64,000 nucleotides of DNA from contig JADJLZ010000007.1 of assembly GCA_016709875.1 (NCBI GenBank), positions 186,001-250,000 on the forward strand. The letters run 5' to 3'. How positions within the stretch are numbered: the stretch's first letter is position 1; each line of letters opens with the position of its first letter. The DNA comes from Planctomycetota bacterium (lineage in GTDB: Bacteria > Planctomycetota > UBA1135 > GCA-002686595). Position numbers and translations under genes: made by a program. The notes under the pieces are model-generated. The model saw only the letters and a list, made by a program, of their open reading frames with translations. It made no database searches and had not been told where the DNA came from. Below, piece by piece: positions 17,476 through 25,868 of the stretch.

Positions 17476-18570
17476 ATGAGCCATTCCACGCGACGGGCAT
17501 CACTCCCCGACCAAGCGCCCGATCGCGACCTCGTCGATCGCGTGCGCGCGGTCCTGCAGGAAGACGGCGTGGTCGCCTTCCCCACCGAGACGGTCTACGG
17601 CCTCGCCGCGCGCGGCGACCGCGCGCCTGCGCTCGAGCGCCTGCGCGAACTCAAGGGCCGCCCGTCCCAGATGCCGCTCACCTGGCACGTCGGCTCGAGC
17701 CGTGCGCTGCAACGCTTCCCGCGCGTCTCGCCCATGGCGCTGCGCCTGGTCGCGCGCTACTGGCCCGGCCCGCTGACGCTGGTGCTCCCTGGCGTGCCCG
17801 CGGGGCTGGAGTCGACCGCGCAGAATGGCTGGACCGGCGTGCGCCTGCCCGCGCACCGCGGCACCGCGGGGATTCTCGCCGCGCTCGAGTTCCCGATCGT
17901 GATGACCAGCGCCAACCTCCACGGCGCGCCGCCCGCGACCGACGCGGAGGCGCTGGCGCGGGCCTTCGACGGCCGCATCGATTGGGTCCTCGATGGCGGC
18001 CCCTCGCGCCTCTCCGAGTCCTCGAGCGTGCTGCGCCTGGGCCCGGGCCACTTCGAACTCCTGCGGCCGGGCCTGTTCACGCTCGAGCAATTGCGCCCGG
18101 TCGCCGGGCTGCGCATCGCGCTCGTGTGCACGGGCAACACCTGCCGCAGCCCGATGGCCGAGGGCCTCGCGCGCAAGCTGCTCGCCGAGCGCCTCTCCGT
18201 GCGCATGGACGAGATCGGTCCGTTCGGTTTCGAGGTGGTCTCGATGGGCGTGCAGGCGTCCGTCGGACAGCCTGCGTCCAGGCACGCGGTGACGGTGATG
18301 GAGGAGCTGGGCATCGACCTCTCGGGCCACGAGTCGCGCGCCGCCGCGGCCGAGGACGTCGCGGGCTTCGACCGCGTCTATTGCATGACGCGCGGCCACC
18401 GCGCCGCGCTCATCGGCCTGCTTCCGCCCGGCAAGGACAAGCGCATCGAACTGCTCGACCCGCAGGGCCGCGACGTTCCCGATCCGATCGGAGGCACGCG
18501 CGAGGACTACCTGCGCACCGCGGAGGCGATCCGCTCGTACCTCGAGTCGCGCCTCGAGGAGTGGGCCTAG
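17476..18570 (+). CDS. Fusion: threonylcarbamoyl-AMP synthase (TsaC/YrdC) + low-molecular-weight protein tyrosine phosphatase
   Basis: A 364-residue two-domain protein. Residues ~15-205 are a TsaC/YrdC domain, which makes threonylcarbamoyl-AMP for the tRNA t6A37 modification. It contains VVAFPTETVYGLAAR, LKGRPSQMPLTWHV, YWPGPLTLVL, GWTGVRLPAH and MTSANLHG. Residues ~211-364 are a low-molecular-weight phosphatase domain with the P-loop CTGNTCR (Cys218 and Arg224 of CX5R) and the general-acid Asp336 in DPIGG. Both active sites look intact. The start is the ATG at 17476 (MSHSTRRASL). The frame is continuous with no sign of a joined sequencing error. Its stop overlaps the stop of the convergent gene. 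Confidence 0.93.
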   Translation: MSHSTRRASLPDQAPDRDLVDRVRAVLQEDGVVAFPTETVYGLAARGDRAPALERLRELKGRPSQMPLTWHVGSSRALQRFPRVSPMALRLVARYWPGPLTLVLPGVPAGLESTAQNGWTGVRLPAHRGTAGILAALEFPIVMTSANLHGAPPATDAEALARAFDGRIDWVLDGGPSRLSESSSVLRLGPGHFELLRPGLFTLEQLRPVAGLRIALVCTGNTCRSPMAEGLARKLLAERLSVRMDEIGPFGFEVVSMGVQASVGQPASRHAVTVMEELGIDLSGHESRAAAAEDVAGFDRVYCMTRGHRAALIGLLPPGKDKRIELLDPQGRDVPDPIGGTREDYLRTAEAIRSYLESRLEEWA

Positions 18571-19988
18571 CGCGCGCTCGGCAGCCAGGCGAGGAAGCGG
18601 CCCTCGAGCGAATTCTTGCTGCACTCGGTGTCGGAGAGCAGCGCTCCATCGAAGATCTCGGGGAACAGCGGCTCGAAATCTGCGTTGGTCGCCGGGTCGG
18701 CGAGCTTGCACAGGAGCTGGGCAAACTTCTCGCGCGCTTTCGGACCGGCGCCGCCGGCCTGTGTCTGCAGGTAGTAGAGGAACGCGCTCTTGTAGGCGCG
18801 CATGGACTCGGCGAAGTCGCCCCGGTACTCGTCGGGGACGTTCTTTTCGCCCGCGGCCGAACCGAAGAAAGGCGCGGGGATCGCCTTGGGTTCCGTGCCC
18901 TTGTCGTTGCGGATTCCCAGCGCGGCGATCTTGCTCTTGGCCTTCTTGTCGGCCTCGGCGCCCTCCTTCTGCGAGAGCTTGAGGATCTTCAGGAAGTGGT
19001 CGGAGCCCTGCAACTCGCGCCAACGCGTGTCGGCGGAGGTCTTGCCCAGCTGGCCGCCCTCGGACTGACCGCCGGCCACGAAGACCTCGCGCTTGCCGGT
19101 CTGGCGTCCGCGCGTGTCGCCGTCGACGCGCGTGTTGACCTCGTTGAACTGTTCGATCACGAGGTTCATCGAGAGCCCGGTCACGAAGGCCGAGGGCGCG
19201 CGCTCGCCGAAGAGGTGCTCGAAGAGCGAGTTGAACGCGAGTTGCACGACCTGCTCGCCCATCACGTCGGCCATCGCGGTGCCCTGCGCGTAGTCCTCGG
19301 GCTTCGCGCCGGCGACGGAGTACTCGAGCGTGATCACCTGGTCTTCGTGCACGAAGGCGGAAGTCCATTGCGTCAGGCCCTCGACCCAGTACAGACCGCG
19401 GTCCTCCTCGAACTGCCAGCCCGCATAGCAGAGGAACTCGACGAAGTCCTTGCGCGAGGGCGTGAGCACCAGTCGCACCGGGCCGATCGCGTCGTGCTTG
19501 CCCCCGAAGAGCGCGCCGGTCTCGAAGGCTTCCGCCAGCCGTTTCTGGGCCGCCTTGGTCGCATCGGGACAGTTGAGGAGCTCCATCCAGTCCTTGCCGC
19601 CGGCCTCCTTCAGGCGCTGCAACTGCCCCTCTTTGAGGGTCCCGATCCATTTCTGGACGGACTTGAGGTCCTCGCGCGCGGTCTTCTGGTCGAGACCGCT
19701 GGGCTTCAGCCAGTCGAGCAGGTGCTCCTCGCCGTCGAGCAGCGCGCGCGCGCACTTGAGCAGCTCCCCGGAGCGCTTCTCGAGTGAGGCGATCGGGTAG
19801 CGCACCTCGAAGGCGCCGACGGGCGCCGAGAGGAATTGGCCGCCCAGGACCGCGTCGAGATCGAGTTCGTCGACGGTCTTCCCTGAGAGCCCGTGCTCGG
19901 AGAGAAAGGTCTCGGCGGTCTTCTGAAAGGGAAAGTCTCGGCCCCCGCTCGAGACGAGAAGGCCCAGGGCCAGGGTCGCTGCCAGCAT
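18567..19988 (-). CDS. Secreted protein of unknown function, paralogue of the 2.6 kb gene
   Basis: A 473-residue protein with a short hydrophobic N-terminus (MLAATLALGLLVSSG) resembling a signal peptide. It has no family I can name, but is clearly related to the 501-residue protein at 2640-4145. Shared blocks include PSRKDFVEFLCYAGW, a following TLEY segment, PAPFFGSAAGEKNVPDEY, MRAYKSAFLYYLQTQ and a C-terminal NSLEGRFLAWL. It lacks the paired cysteines of the CGSCNA segment found in its relative. The start is the ATG at 19988, supported by GGAGGAA 6 bases upstream, one of the best ribosome sites in the window. Two hairpins sit in its leader. Its stop interleaves with that of the TsaC fusion (CTAG at 18567-18570). 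Confidence 0.8.
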   Translation of the reverse strand: MLAATLALGLLVSSGGRDFPFQKTAETFLSEHGLSGKTVDELDLDAVLGGQFLSAPVGAFEVRYPIASLEKRSGELLKCARALLDGEEHLLDWLKPSGLDQKTAREDLKSVQKWIGTLKEGQLQRLKEAGGKDWMELLNCPDATKAAQKRLAEAFETGALFGGKHDAIGPVRLVLTPSRKDFVEFLCYAGWQFEEDRGLYWVEGLTQWTSAFVHEDQVITLEYSVAGAKPEDYAQGTAMADVMGEQVVQLAFNSLFEHLFGERAPSAFVTGLSMNLVIEQFNEVNTRVDGDTRGRQTGKREVFVAGGQSEGGQLGKTSADTRWRELQGSDHFLKILKLSQKEGAEADKKAKSKIAALGIRNDKGTEPKAIPAPFFGSAAGEKNVPDEYRGDFAESMRAYKSAFLYYLQTQAGGAGPKAREKFAQLLCKLADPATNADFEPLFPEIFDGALLSDTECSKNSLEGRFLAWLPSAR

Positions 19989-20003
19989 TGCGGTTCCTCC
20001 GTT

Positions 20004-20066
20004 CCGGACGGCCTGCCTGGACGTCCGGCGCGCTCGCGATCTTGCAGGAACCTCCTGAAAGGTTCC
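20004..20066 (-). promoter_or_regulatory. Two hairpins in the leader of the secreted-protein gene
   Basis: The gap between the reverse-strand genes at 20082 and 19988 contains two inverted repeats. GGAACCT/AGGTTCC is at 20047-20053 and 20060-20066 (6-base loop). CCGGACG/CGTCCGG is at 20004-20010 and 20022-20028 (11-base loop). The first could end transcription from the upstream membrane-protein gene; the second ends only 3 bases before the Shine-Dalgarno (19994-20000) and could influence translation. Neither is followed by a proper T run. Confidence 0.4.
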
Positions 20067-20081
20067 ATGCGCACGGCTGCA

Positions 20082-22703
20082 CTAACGCAAGTCTTGCGCG
20101 GGCGCGCTGAGCGACGCCCACCCCGCGTCGGAGAGCCCGAGCTGGCGCGCGCGCAGGCCCTCGCGCGTGCGCGCGATCTGCGGACAGCGCTGGCGTGCGG
20201 CGCGCAGTGCCTTCGCCGCGTTCGGGTTGCCGGTGCGCTCGAGAGCGACAGCCAGGTACAGGTGCACGTCCGCGCGCTCGCCGCGCAGTTCCGCCGCGCG
20301 CACCAGATCAGGGAGCGCCGCTTGCGGATCGGAGGCGAGTTGCGAGACACCGCGGCGCAGGACGACCAGGAACTCGCGTTCTTCGACGAAGGCCTGCACC
20401 TCGGGGTCGAGGGGCGCGAGTCGAGTCGCGCGGGCGAGCTCCGCCGCGGCGCCGGGCTCAGGCGGCACGTCCAGACCGCGCAGGCGCGCCTCCTCGACCG
20501 CGAAGAGCTCGCGCGCGTGGCGCAGGGCACGGAACGCCTCGACCAGGTTGGGATCGGCGTGCCAGCGCTCCGGCAGCTTGGGGGTGCCGTGCCAGGCCCC
20601 GAGGTTGGCGGGCAGGTCTCCGAGCAGGACGGCGCCGCTGCGGCGCGGAAGGTAGAGGATCCAGGGCTCGCCGTCGGTGAGCGGCGGCGCGAGCTCGACT
20701 TGTCCCTCGCCCGCGTGCCGAGCGGACGCGCGCACGCAGCGCGCCGCGAGCGCCTGCGGAGTGTCGAGACCCAGGTACGCAAGGGACGGATCAAAGCGCG
20801 CGGGCAGCAGATCCGGAGCGGCCTCGCCTCCCACCAGAATCACCTGCGTGCCGAAGACCCACACTCCCGACCAGGGAAAGGACTCCTCGAAGGCGCGCAA
20901 GACGGCCTGAAAGGTGCGCGGTTCGAGCGCGTGCGGCGGCACCCACTGGCACAGCAAGCCGCCCGGCGCCAGCGCGCGGCGCGCGATGGCGTAGAACTCC
21001 TGCGTGTAGAGGTACACGCCGAAGGGCGAATCGGGCAGCAACGGCTCCATCGTGAGCACGTCGTAGCTCGCCGGATGGTTCGCGAGCGTGCGGCGGCCGT
21101 CGCCCAGTTGCACGAGCAGGCGCGGATCCATCGCGGCCGGGCCGAGCACGCCGTGGTTCTTGGCCTCGAAGAAGGGCGCTGCGTCCACCACCGCGCGCGA
21201 GATCTCGAGCAGCTCGATCGAGCGCACCTCCGGGTGCTGCGCGACCGCGCCCAGCGTCGTGCCCGTTCCCAGCGCGAGCACCGCCACACGCTCGGGGTGC
21301 GGGTGCAAGAGCAGCGGCAGATGGCCGAGCACCTGCATGTAGAGGTAGTCGCGGCTGGTGCCCGCGGCGCGGAAGCCGTCGGTCAGCAGCGTGCGCTCGC
21401 CGAGGATCCCGTCGTCGACGACGCTGACGGCGAAGTCGCGGTCCTCCGTGAAGCTGCGCAGCTCGAGCGCGGGCTGCGCTAGCGGCGGAGAGCGCAGCGC
21501 GGGCGGCCCCGCCGCGAAGACGAACAGGCAAGCTCCCAGGGCCAGCGCAGCGCACGCGCCGGCCAGCACGCGCGAGGCGCGCGCGAAGGCCCAGGCGATG
21601 GCCAGGCCCGCCAGCGCGCCGGACGCGAGCAGTCCCTGCAGCCCCAGGCGCGGGAGGACAAAGGCGTGCAGGAGCGGCAGGCCGAGCAGCGCGCCCCAAG
21701 CCTCGTGCAGATAGAGCGCACCCAGGCGCTCGCCGCCGTCGCCGTCGAGCGTGCGGTGCAGCACGGCCGGAAACGCGCCGAGCGGCAGGAGCGCGGGCCC
21801 GAGCAGCAGCGCCGCACGCGCGAGGCCCAGCGGATCCGCCGCCGGATCGACGCGCGCCAGCATCAGGTGCGCGAGGCTCGGCCAGACGCTCGCGACGAGC
21901 GCCAGCGCGAGCAGCACCAGGACTCCTCGCTCGCCGCGCGGCAGGAGCGGCGGCAGGAGCGCGGCGCCGAGCGCCAAGCCACACACCGAGGCCGCGATGG
22001 CCGCGCCGAGCGCGAACTGCATCCCGCCGATCCACAAGACCGCCAGGCGCAGGCCGGTGTACTCGAGTGCGAGCGTCCACAGCGTGGCGAACGCGATCGC
22101 GACGCCCGCGCGCCACGCGATTGGGCCGCTCGCGCGCGCGGGTGGCGCCTCTCCGCGCAGTGCGAGCGCGCCCGCGATCCCTGCGCCCAGCGCGAGCCCT
22201 CCGGCGCACTCGCCCGCCAGGAATCGCTCGGGTTCGAGGCGCTGCACGCCGAGGATCCAGGCACCCGCGAGGCTCCCGGCGAGGTTCGCGGCGACGAGCG
22301 CAGCCGCGCTCTCGCTCCAGCGCCCGGCCGGATTGCGGCCGCGCAAGAGCAGCGGCAGGAAGAAGCCCTGCGCGAAGGCCGCGGCGGCCAGCGCGCCGCA
22401 CGCGAGCAGGTCGGCCTGCCACTGCTCCGCGAACGTCGCGGCGTGGAGCACGAGCAGGACGCTGCAGGGCGCGGCGAACAGCAGCACGACGCCGAGGAGG
22501 AAGAGTGCGGGAGCAGGCTTCGCGCGCAGCCTTCCGGCGCAGAACGCGCCCAGCGCCCATCCGGCGACGAACAGCGCGAGGCCCCAGGCTCCGGCTCGGC
22601 CCTGACCCAACGCGAGGCCGGCGCATTCGAGCAGCAGGATCTCCAGGCCCAGTCCCGCCGCGCCGGCGAGGAAGGCGGAGACCAGAGCGAGCGCGCGCCT
22701 CAC
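20082..22703 (-). CDS. Polytopic membrane protein fused to spermidine-synthase-like domain and TPR-like tail
   Basis: An 873-residue protein. Residues ~1-410 are a string of about 12 or more hydrophobic helices resembling the membrane half of fused MFS/spermidine-synthase proteins (LVSAFLAGAAGLGLEILLLE at the start). A Rossmann methyltransferase-like domain follows (SRDYLYMQVLGHLPLLLHP, VAVLALGTGTTLGAVAQHPE, SIELLEIS, then YDVLTMEPLLPDSPFGVYLY). The usual polyamine gate-keeping 'D.sdP' is EPLLPDSP here, so aminopropyl transfer is doubtful. The last ~120 residues look like TPR helices (ADVHLYLAVALERTGNPNAA). The start is a GTG at 22703. The function of this fusion class is unknown; it is probably membrane bound and SAM- or polyamine-related. 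Confidence 0.82.
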   Translation of the reverse strand: MRRALALVSAFLAGAAGLGLEILLLECAGLALGQGRAGAWGLALFVAGWALGAFCAGRLRAKPAPALFLLGVVLLFAAPCSVLLVLHAATFAEQWQADLLACGALAAAAFAQGFFLPLLLRGRNPAGRWSESAAALVAANLAGSLAGAWILGVQRLEPERFLAGECAGGLALGAGIAGALALRGEAPPARASGPIAWRAGVAIAFATLWTLALEYTGLRLAVLWIGGMQFALGAAIAASVCGLALGAALLPPLLPRGERGVLVLLALALVASVWPSLAHLMLARVDPAADPLGLARAALLLGPALLPLGAFPAVLHRTLDGDGGERLGALYLHEAWGALLGLPLLHAFVLPRLGLQGLLASGALAGLAIAWAFARASRVLAGACAALALGACLFVFAAGPPALRSPPLAQPALELRSFTEDRDFAVSVVDDGILGERTLLTDGFRAAGTSRDYLYMQVLGHLPLLLHPHPERVAVLALGTGTTLGAVAQHPEVRSIELLEISRAVVDAAPFFEAKNHGVLGPAAMDPRLLVQLGDGRRTLANHPASYDVLTMEPLLPDSPFGVYLYTQEFYAIARRALAPGGLLCQWVPPHALEPRTFQAVLRAFEESFPWSGVWVFGTQVILVGGEAAPDLLPARFDPSLAYLGLDTPQALAARCVRASARHAGEGQVELAPPLTDGEPWILYLPRRSGAVLLGDLPANLGAWHGTPKLPERWHADPNLVEAFRALRHARELFAVEEARLRGLDVPPEPGAAAELARATRLAPLDPEVQAFVEEREFLVVLRRGVSQLASDPQAALPDLVRAAELRGERADVHLYLAVALERTGNPNAAKALRAARQRCPQIARTREGLRARQLGLSDAGWASLSAPAQDLR

Positions 22704-22716
22704 CGGAGGCTGGCGC

Positions 22717-23191
22717 TCAGCGGCGCGCGGCGTCGCCCTCGGCGAGCGCGCCCCAGGCGGCCTTCGCGTCCCCCGAGTTCACCAGCGATTCGCGCACCGC
22801 GTCGCGGCCGAGCACGCGCGCGATGTCGGCCAGTGTGCGGATGTGCAGCAGTTTCTGCGCGCGGAATCACGAGCAGCACGACGATGCGCGTGGGCTTGCC
22901 GTCGATGCTGTCGAAGGAGAGTCCCGAGTCGGAGCCGACGATGCCCATGCAGGCGACGACGCTCTCGACACCGTCTACCGCCGCGTGCGGGATCGCGATG
23001 CCCTGCTCCATTCCGGTGGACATCGAGCGCTCGCGCGCGACAACGGCGTCGCGGATGGCGCCGGCTTGGGCACCGGGGAGCCGGCCTTGGCCGACGAGGT
23101 GGTCGACAAGTTGTTGGATCGCGTCCCACTTGTCAGAGGGGCGGAACCCGATCAACAGGTCTTCGGCACGGAAGAGCTCGGACAGGCGCAT
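22717..23191 (-). pseudogene. PTS EIIA (PtsN/fructose-type) domain protein with a frameshift
   Basis: From the ATG at 23191 the frame encodes MRLSELFRAEDLLIGF, then ARERSMSTGMEQGIAIPHAA with the phospho-histidine at about residue 69, then GKPTRIVVLLVIPRA. This is a clear PtsN-like EIIA domain. At 22856-22864, in a CGCGCG run, the reading frame changes. The +1-shifted frame continues with QKLLHIRTLADIARVLGRDA and VRESLVNSGDAKAAWGALAE, ending at a TGA at 22717, exactly the expected EIIA C-terminus. The unshifted frame instead gives an Arg-rich tail ending at 22700. A real mutation, an assembly error or programmed frameshifting are possible. With the shift repaired the protein is about 157 residues. 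An upstream ATG at 23206 is an alternative start. There are no other PTS genes nearby. Confidence 0.82.
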
Positions 23192-23346
23192 GGATCCCGG
23201 CAGCATAGCCCCCCGAGACCGCGCTTGGAAAGCGCTCGGCGCACCGAGCGCGCTCTTGCGAGGACTCCGGCGCGAATCGGGAAGAGGCGGCGACTTGGTG
23301 CGTCCATGCGGCCCGTCCGAGCGCGCTTGGGGATCCCAGACGCCCT

Positions 23347-23375
23347 TTGACAGGCCCGGAACGGCTTCCTAGAGT
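23347..23375 (+). promoter_or_regulatory. Strong sigma-70 promoter of the type II secretion operon
   Basis: TTGACA (23347-23352, perfect -35), exactly 17 bases, then TAGAGT (23370-23375, TAnnnT -10). Transcription from about 23382 leaves a ~70-base leader before the gspD ATG at 23453. It is the best promoter match in the window and lies in the 246-base gap upstream of a seven-gene operon. The rest of the gap (23192-23346) shows no gene. Confidence 0.7.
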
Positions 23376-23452
23376 GCCCGCGCGGCTCCCGGGGAACCGG
23401 GGCCTAACTCCGCTGAGATCAAGAAGATAGAACCAGTAGAGGCGCACCCCAC

Positions 23453-25861
23453 ATGCTCCCGATCCTCGCCGTTTGGACGCTCACCGCGCTCGCCGTGCCG
23501 CCCCCGACGGCCCCCCAGAGGCCGCCGCCTCAGAATCCGGCCGGAGCCCAAGGCCAGCCCGCTGGAAATCCGGCCGCCGCAAACAGTCCCGCCGCAAATA
23601 GCGGCACCGCAGCCGGTGGCCAGAAGGTCCCGGCCATTCAGGACGCGGGCGAGTACTACATCCTCAACTTCGACGAGTCCTCGGGCGAGAACCAGCTCTC
23701 GCTCGAGCAGTTCGTGAAGATCTGCCAGACCGTCACGGGCATCAACTTCACCTACGGCCAGGACACGGGCAACCAGCTGAAGACGCTCAAGCTGAAGATG
23801 TTCGGGACCAAGCGCGTCCCGAAGGCCGACTTCTACAGCTTCTTCCAGATCATGATGGTGATCAACGACTTCATCTGCTCGCGCATCGGACCCGAGCGCA
23901 TCTCGGTCGTCCTGATCTCGAGCACGAACGTCGCCGGCAAGGGCAACCCGCGCAAGGACGCGACCCAGGTGATGCCCGAGGACGTCGAGCAGTTCGCCGA
24001 CCAGCCCGCGACGCTGATCACGACCGTGATCGACTTGCCCAACACCGACGTGCGCACGCTCTCGAACTCGCTGCGCCAGATGTTCAGCGACCAGCAGACC
24101 CAGCAGATCATCCCGGTCGGCAACTCGAACAGCCTGATCATCACCGGCTTTGGCAGCGACGTCGCGGCAATCGTCAAGATGCTCAGGTTCGTCGACGACG
24201 CGTCGCTGCGCGCGCAGGGCGACCTGCCGATCTTCGAGACGATCCAGCTCGAGTTCGCCTCGGCCGACGAGATCTCGAACACGCTCGACGAGCTGCTCGA
24301 CGCCAGCCGCCGCGCCGTCACCGGCCGCGCGCAGGTGGCCACCGCCAACGGCGTCTCGGCCCAGATCCAGGGTGGCAACGCCGAGTCGAAGATCATGGTC
24401 GATCCGCGCACGAATTCGCTGATCGTGATGGCCATGCCGACCGACATGCCGCGCATCAAGGAGCTCGTCGCGCGCCTGGACGTGGACACGGTCGAGCGCG
24501 AGCGCACCTACCACATCTACAAGCTCGAGAACGTGCAGTCCGAGGACCTGGCCAAGACGCTCGACGGCTTCATCAAGGACGCCCAACGCGTGACGCCCGG
24601 CGGCACACCCGGCGCGACCGGCGGCCGCGGCGGCCAGGCGCAGGCCAGCACGTCCAGCAGCGGCCGCAACGACGTGGTGGTGGTCTCCGACAAGGTCTCG
24701 AACTCGCTGCTCATCGCGGCCAACCGCACGCGCTACGACGAGGTGCTCGAGCTGATCCAGAGCCTCGACCGGCGCCAGTCGCAGGTGCTGATCGAGACTG
24801 CGCTGGTCGAACTCTCGAACACCAACCAGCTCGACCTGGGCGTCGAGATCGGCGGCGCGAACATCGGTTCGGGCACGGGCCAGTTCGGCGTGACGGACTT
24901 CGGCTTCGCGACCTACACCGACACCAACAGCGACGGCATCCCCGACCTCAAGGTGCCGACCGTCAGCAAGGGCATCACCGCCGGCATCATCAGCGGTGGC
25001 GACTTCTCGATGCCGGTGCTGCTGAAGGCGCTGCAGACGCGGCGCGACACGAACGTGCTCAACGTGCCCTCGGTGCTGGTCAACAACAACGGCAACGCCA
25101 AGGTCACCTCGAAGGACCAGCAGCCCACGACCACGGTCACCGCGACCGGCGGACTGAACGGCCAGACGCAGGAGAACTTCAAGGAGTACGTCGACGCGGG
25201 CATCACGCTGCAGATCTCCCCCACGATCAGCGCCAGCCGCTTCCTGCGGCTCAAGATCTCGCTCGAGGTCTCGAACTTCCTGGGTGCAGTCCAGGGCGCG
25301 ATCCCGCCGCCCAAGACCACGCGCACGATCGACACGACCGTCAACGTGCCCGACGGCGCGACGATGGTGGTCGGCGGCATCATCACCGACAACAAGGGCA
25401 AGACGCGCGACTCGCTGCCCTTCCTGGGCGAGATCCCGATCCTGGGCGCGCTGTTCCGCAACGACAGCGACTCGCAGAGCCGCACCACGCTCTACTTCTT
25501 CGTCACGCCGCACATCATGCGCGACGCCGACTTCGCCGACCTGGCGGAGATGTCCTACAAGAAGAAGCTCGAAGCGGCCGACACGATCGGCTCGGACCGC
25601 CTGCGCGTGATCGACCCGCAGTTCGGCCACGAGGGCGAGCACCTCGACCTGCAGTCCTTCGAGGTCCCGCTCTACAAGAGCCCGGCCAAGGGCGAGGTCA
25701 GCAAGGAAGACGTGGGCATGGATCCCGCGCGCATGAACGAGCTGCTCAAGAACGCCAAGGAGCCGCCCAAGATCGAGGACAAGCCCAAGTCGCAGGGCGA
25801 GAGCGATCCGGCCCCCAAGAACCCGGCCGCGCCCCAGGGCGCTGCCCAGCACCAAGGCTGA
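23453..25861 (+). CDS. gspD: Type II secretion secretin GspD
   Basis: An 802-residue outer-membrane secretin. A short hydrophobic N-terminus (MLPILAVWTLTALAV) is followed by a Pro/Asn/Ala-rich linker and N-domains: FVKICQTVTGINFTYG, and the KH-like repeats DLPNTDVRTLSNSLRQMFSD and QLEFASADEISNTLDELL. The C-terminal secretin domain contains NVLNVPSVLVNNNGNAKVTS, MVVGGIITDNKGKTRDSLPF, then LGEIPILGALFRNDSD and TTLYFFVTPHIM, the canonical secretin signature. The ~100-residue Pro/Lys/Gln-rich tail ends GAAQHQG. The start at 23453 follows the TTGACA/TAGAGT promoter. It is the first gene of gspDEFGHIJ; no GspC is encoded nearby. The signal peptide is shorter than usual. Confidence 0.95.
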   Translation: MLPILAVWTLTALAVPPPTAPQRPPPQNPAGAQGQPAGNPAAANSPAANSGTAAGGQKVPAIQDAGEYYILNFDESSGENQLSLEQFVKICQTVTGINFTYGQDTGNQLKTLKLKMFGTKRVPKADFYSFFQIMMVINDFICSRIGPERISVVLISSTNVAGKGNPRKDATQVMPEDVEQFADQPATLITTVIDLPNTDVRTLSNSLRQMFSDQQTQQIIPVGNSNSLIITGFGSDVAAIVKMLRFVDDASLRAQGDLPIFETIQLEFASADEISNTLDELLDASRRAVTGRAQVATANGVSAQIQGGNAESKIMVDPRTNSLIVMAMPTDMPRIKELVARLDVDTVERERTYHIYKLENVQSEDLAKTLDGFIKDAQRVTPGGTPGATGGRGGQAQASTSSSGRNDVVVVSDKVSNSLLIAANRTRYDEVLELIQSLDRRQSQVLIETALVELSNTNQLDLGVEIGGANIGSGTGQFGVTDFGFATYTDTNSDGIPDLKVPTVSKGITAGIISGGDFSMPVLLKALQTRRDTNVLNVPSVLVNNNGNAKVTSKDQQPTTTVTATGGLNGQTQENFKEYVDAGITLQISPTISASRFLRLKISLEVSNFLGAVQGAIPPPKTTRTIDTTVNVPDGATMVVGGIITDNKGKTRDSLPFLGEIPILGALFRNDSDSQSRTTLYFFVTPHIMRDADFADLAEMSYKKKLEAADTIGSDRLRVIDPQFGHEGEHLDLQSFEVPLYKSPAKGEVSKEDVGMDPARMNELLKNAKEPPKIEDKPKSQGESDPAPKNPAAPQGAAQHQG

Positions 25862-25868
25862 TCCAAAC

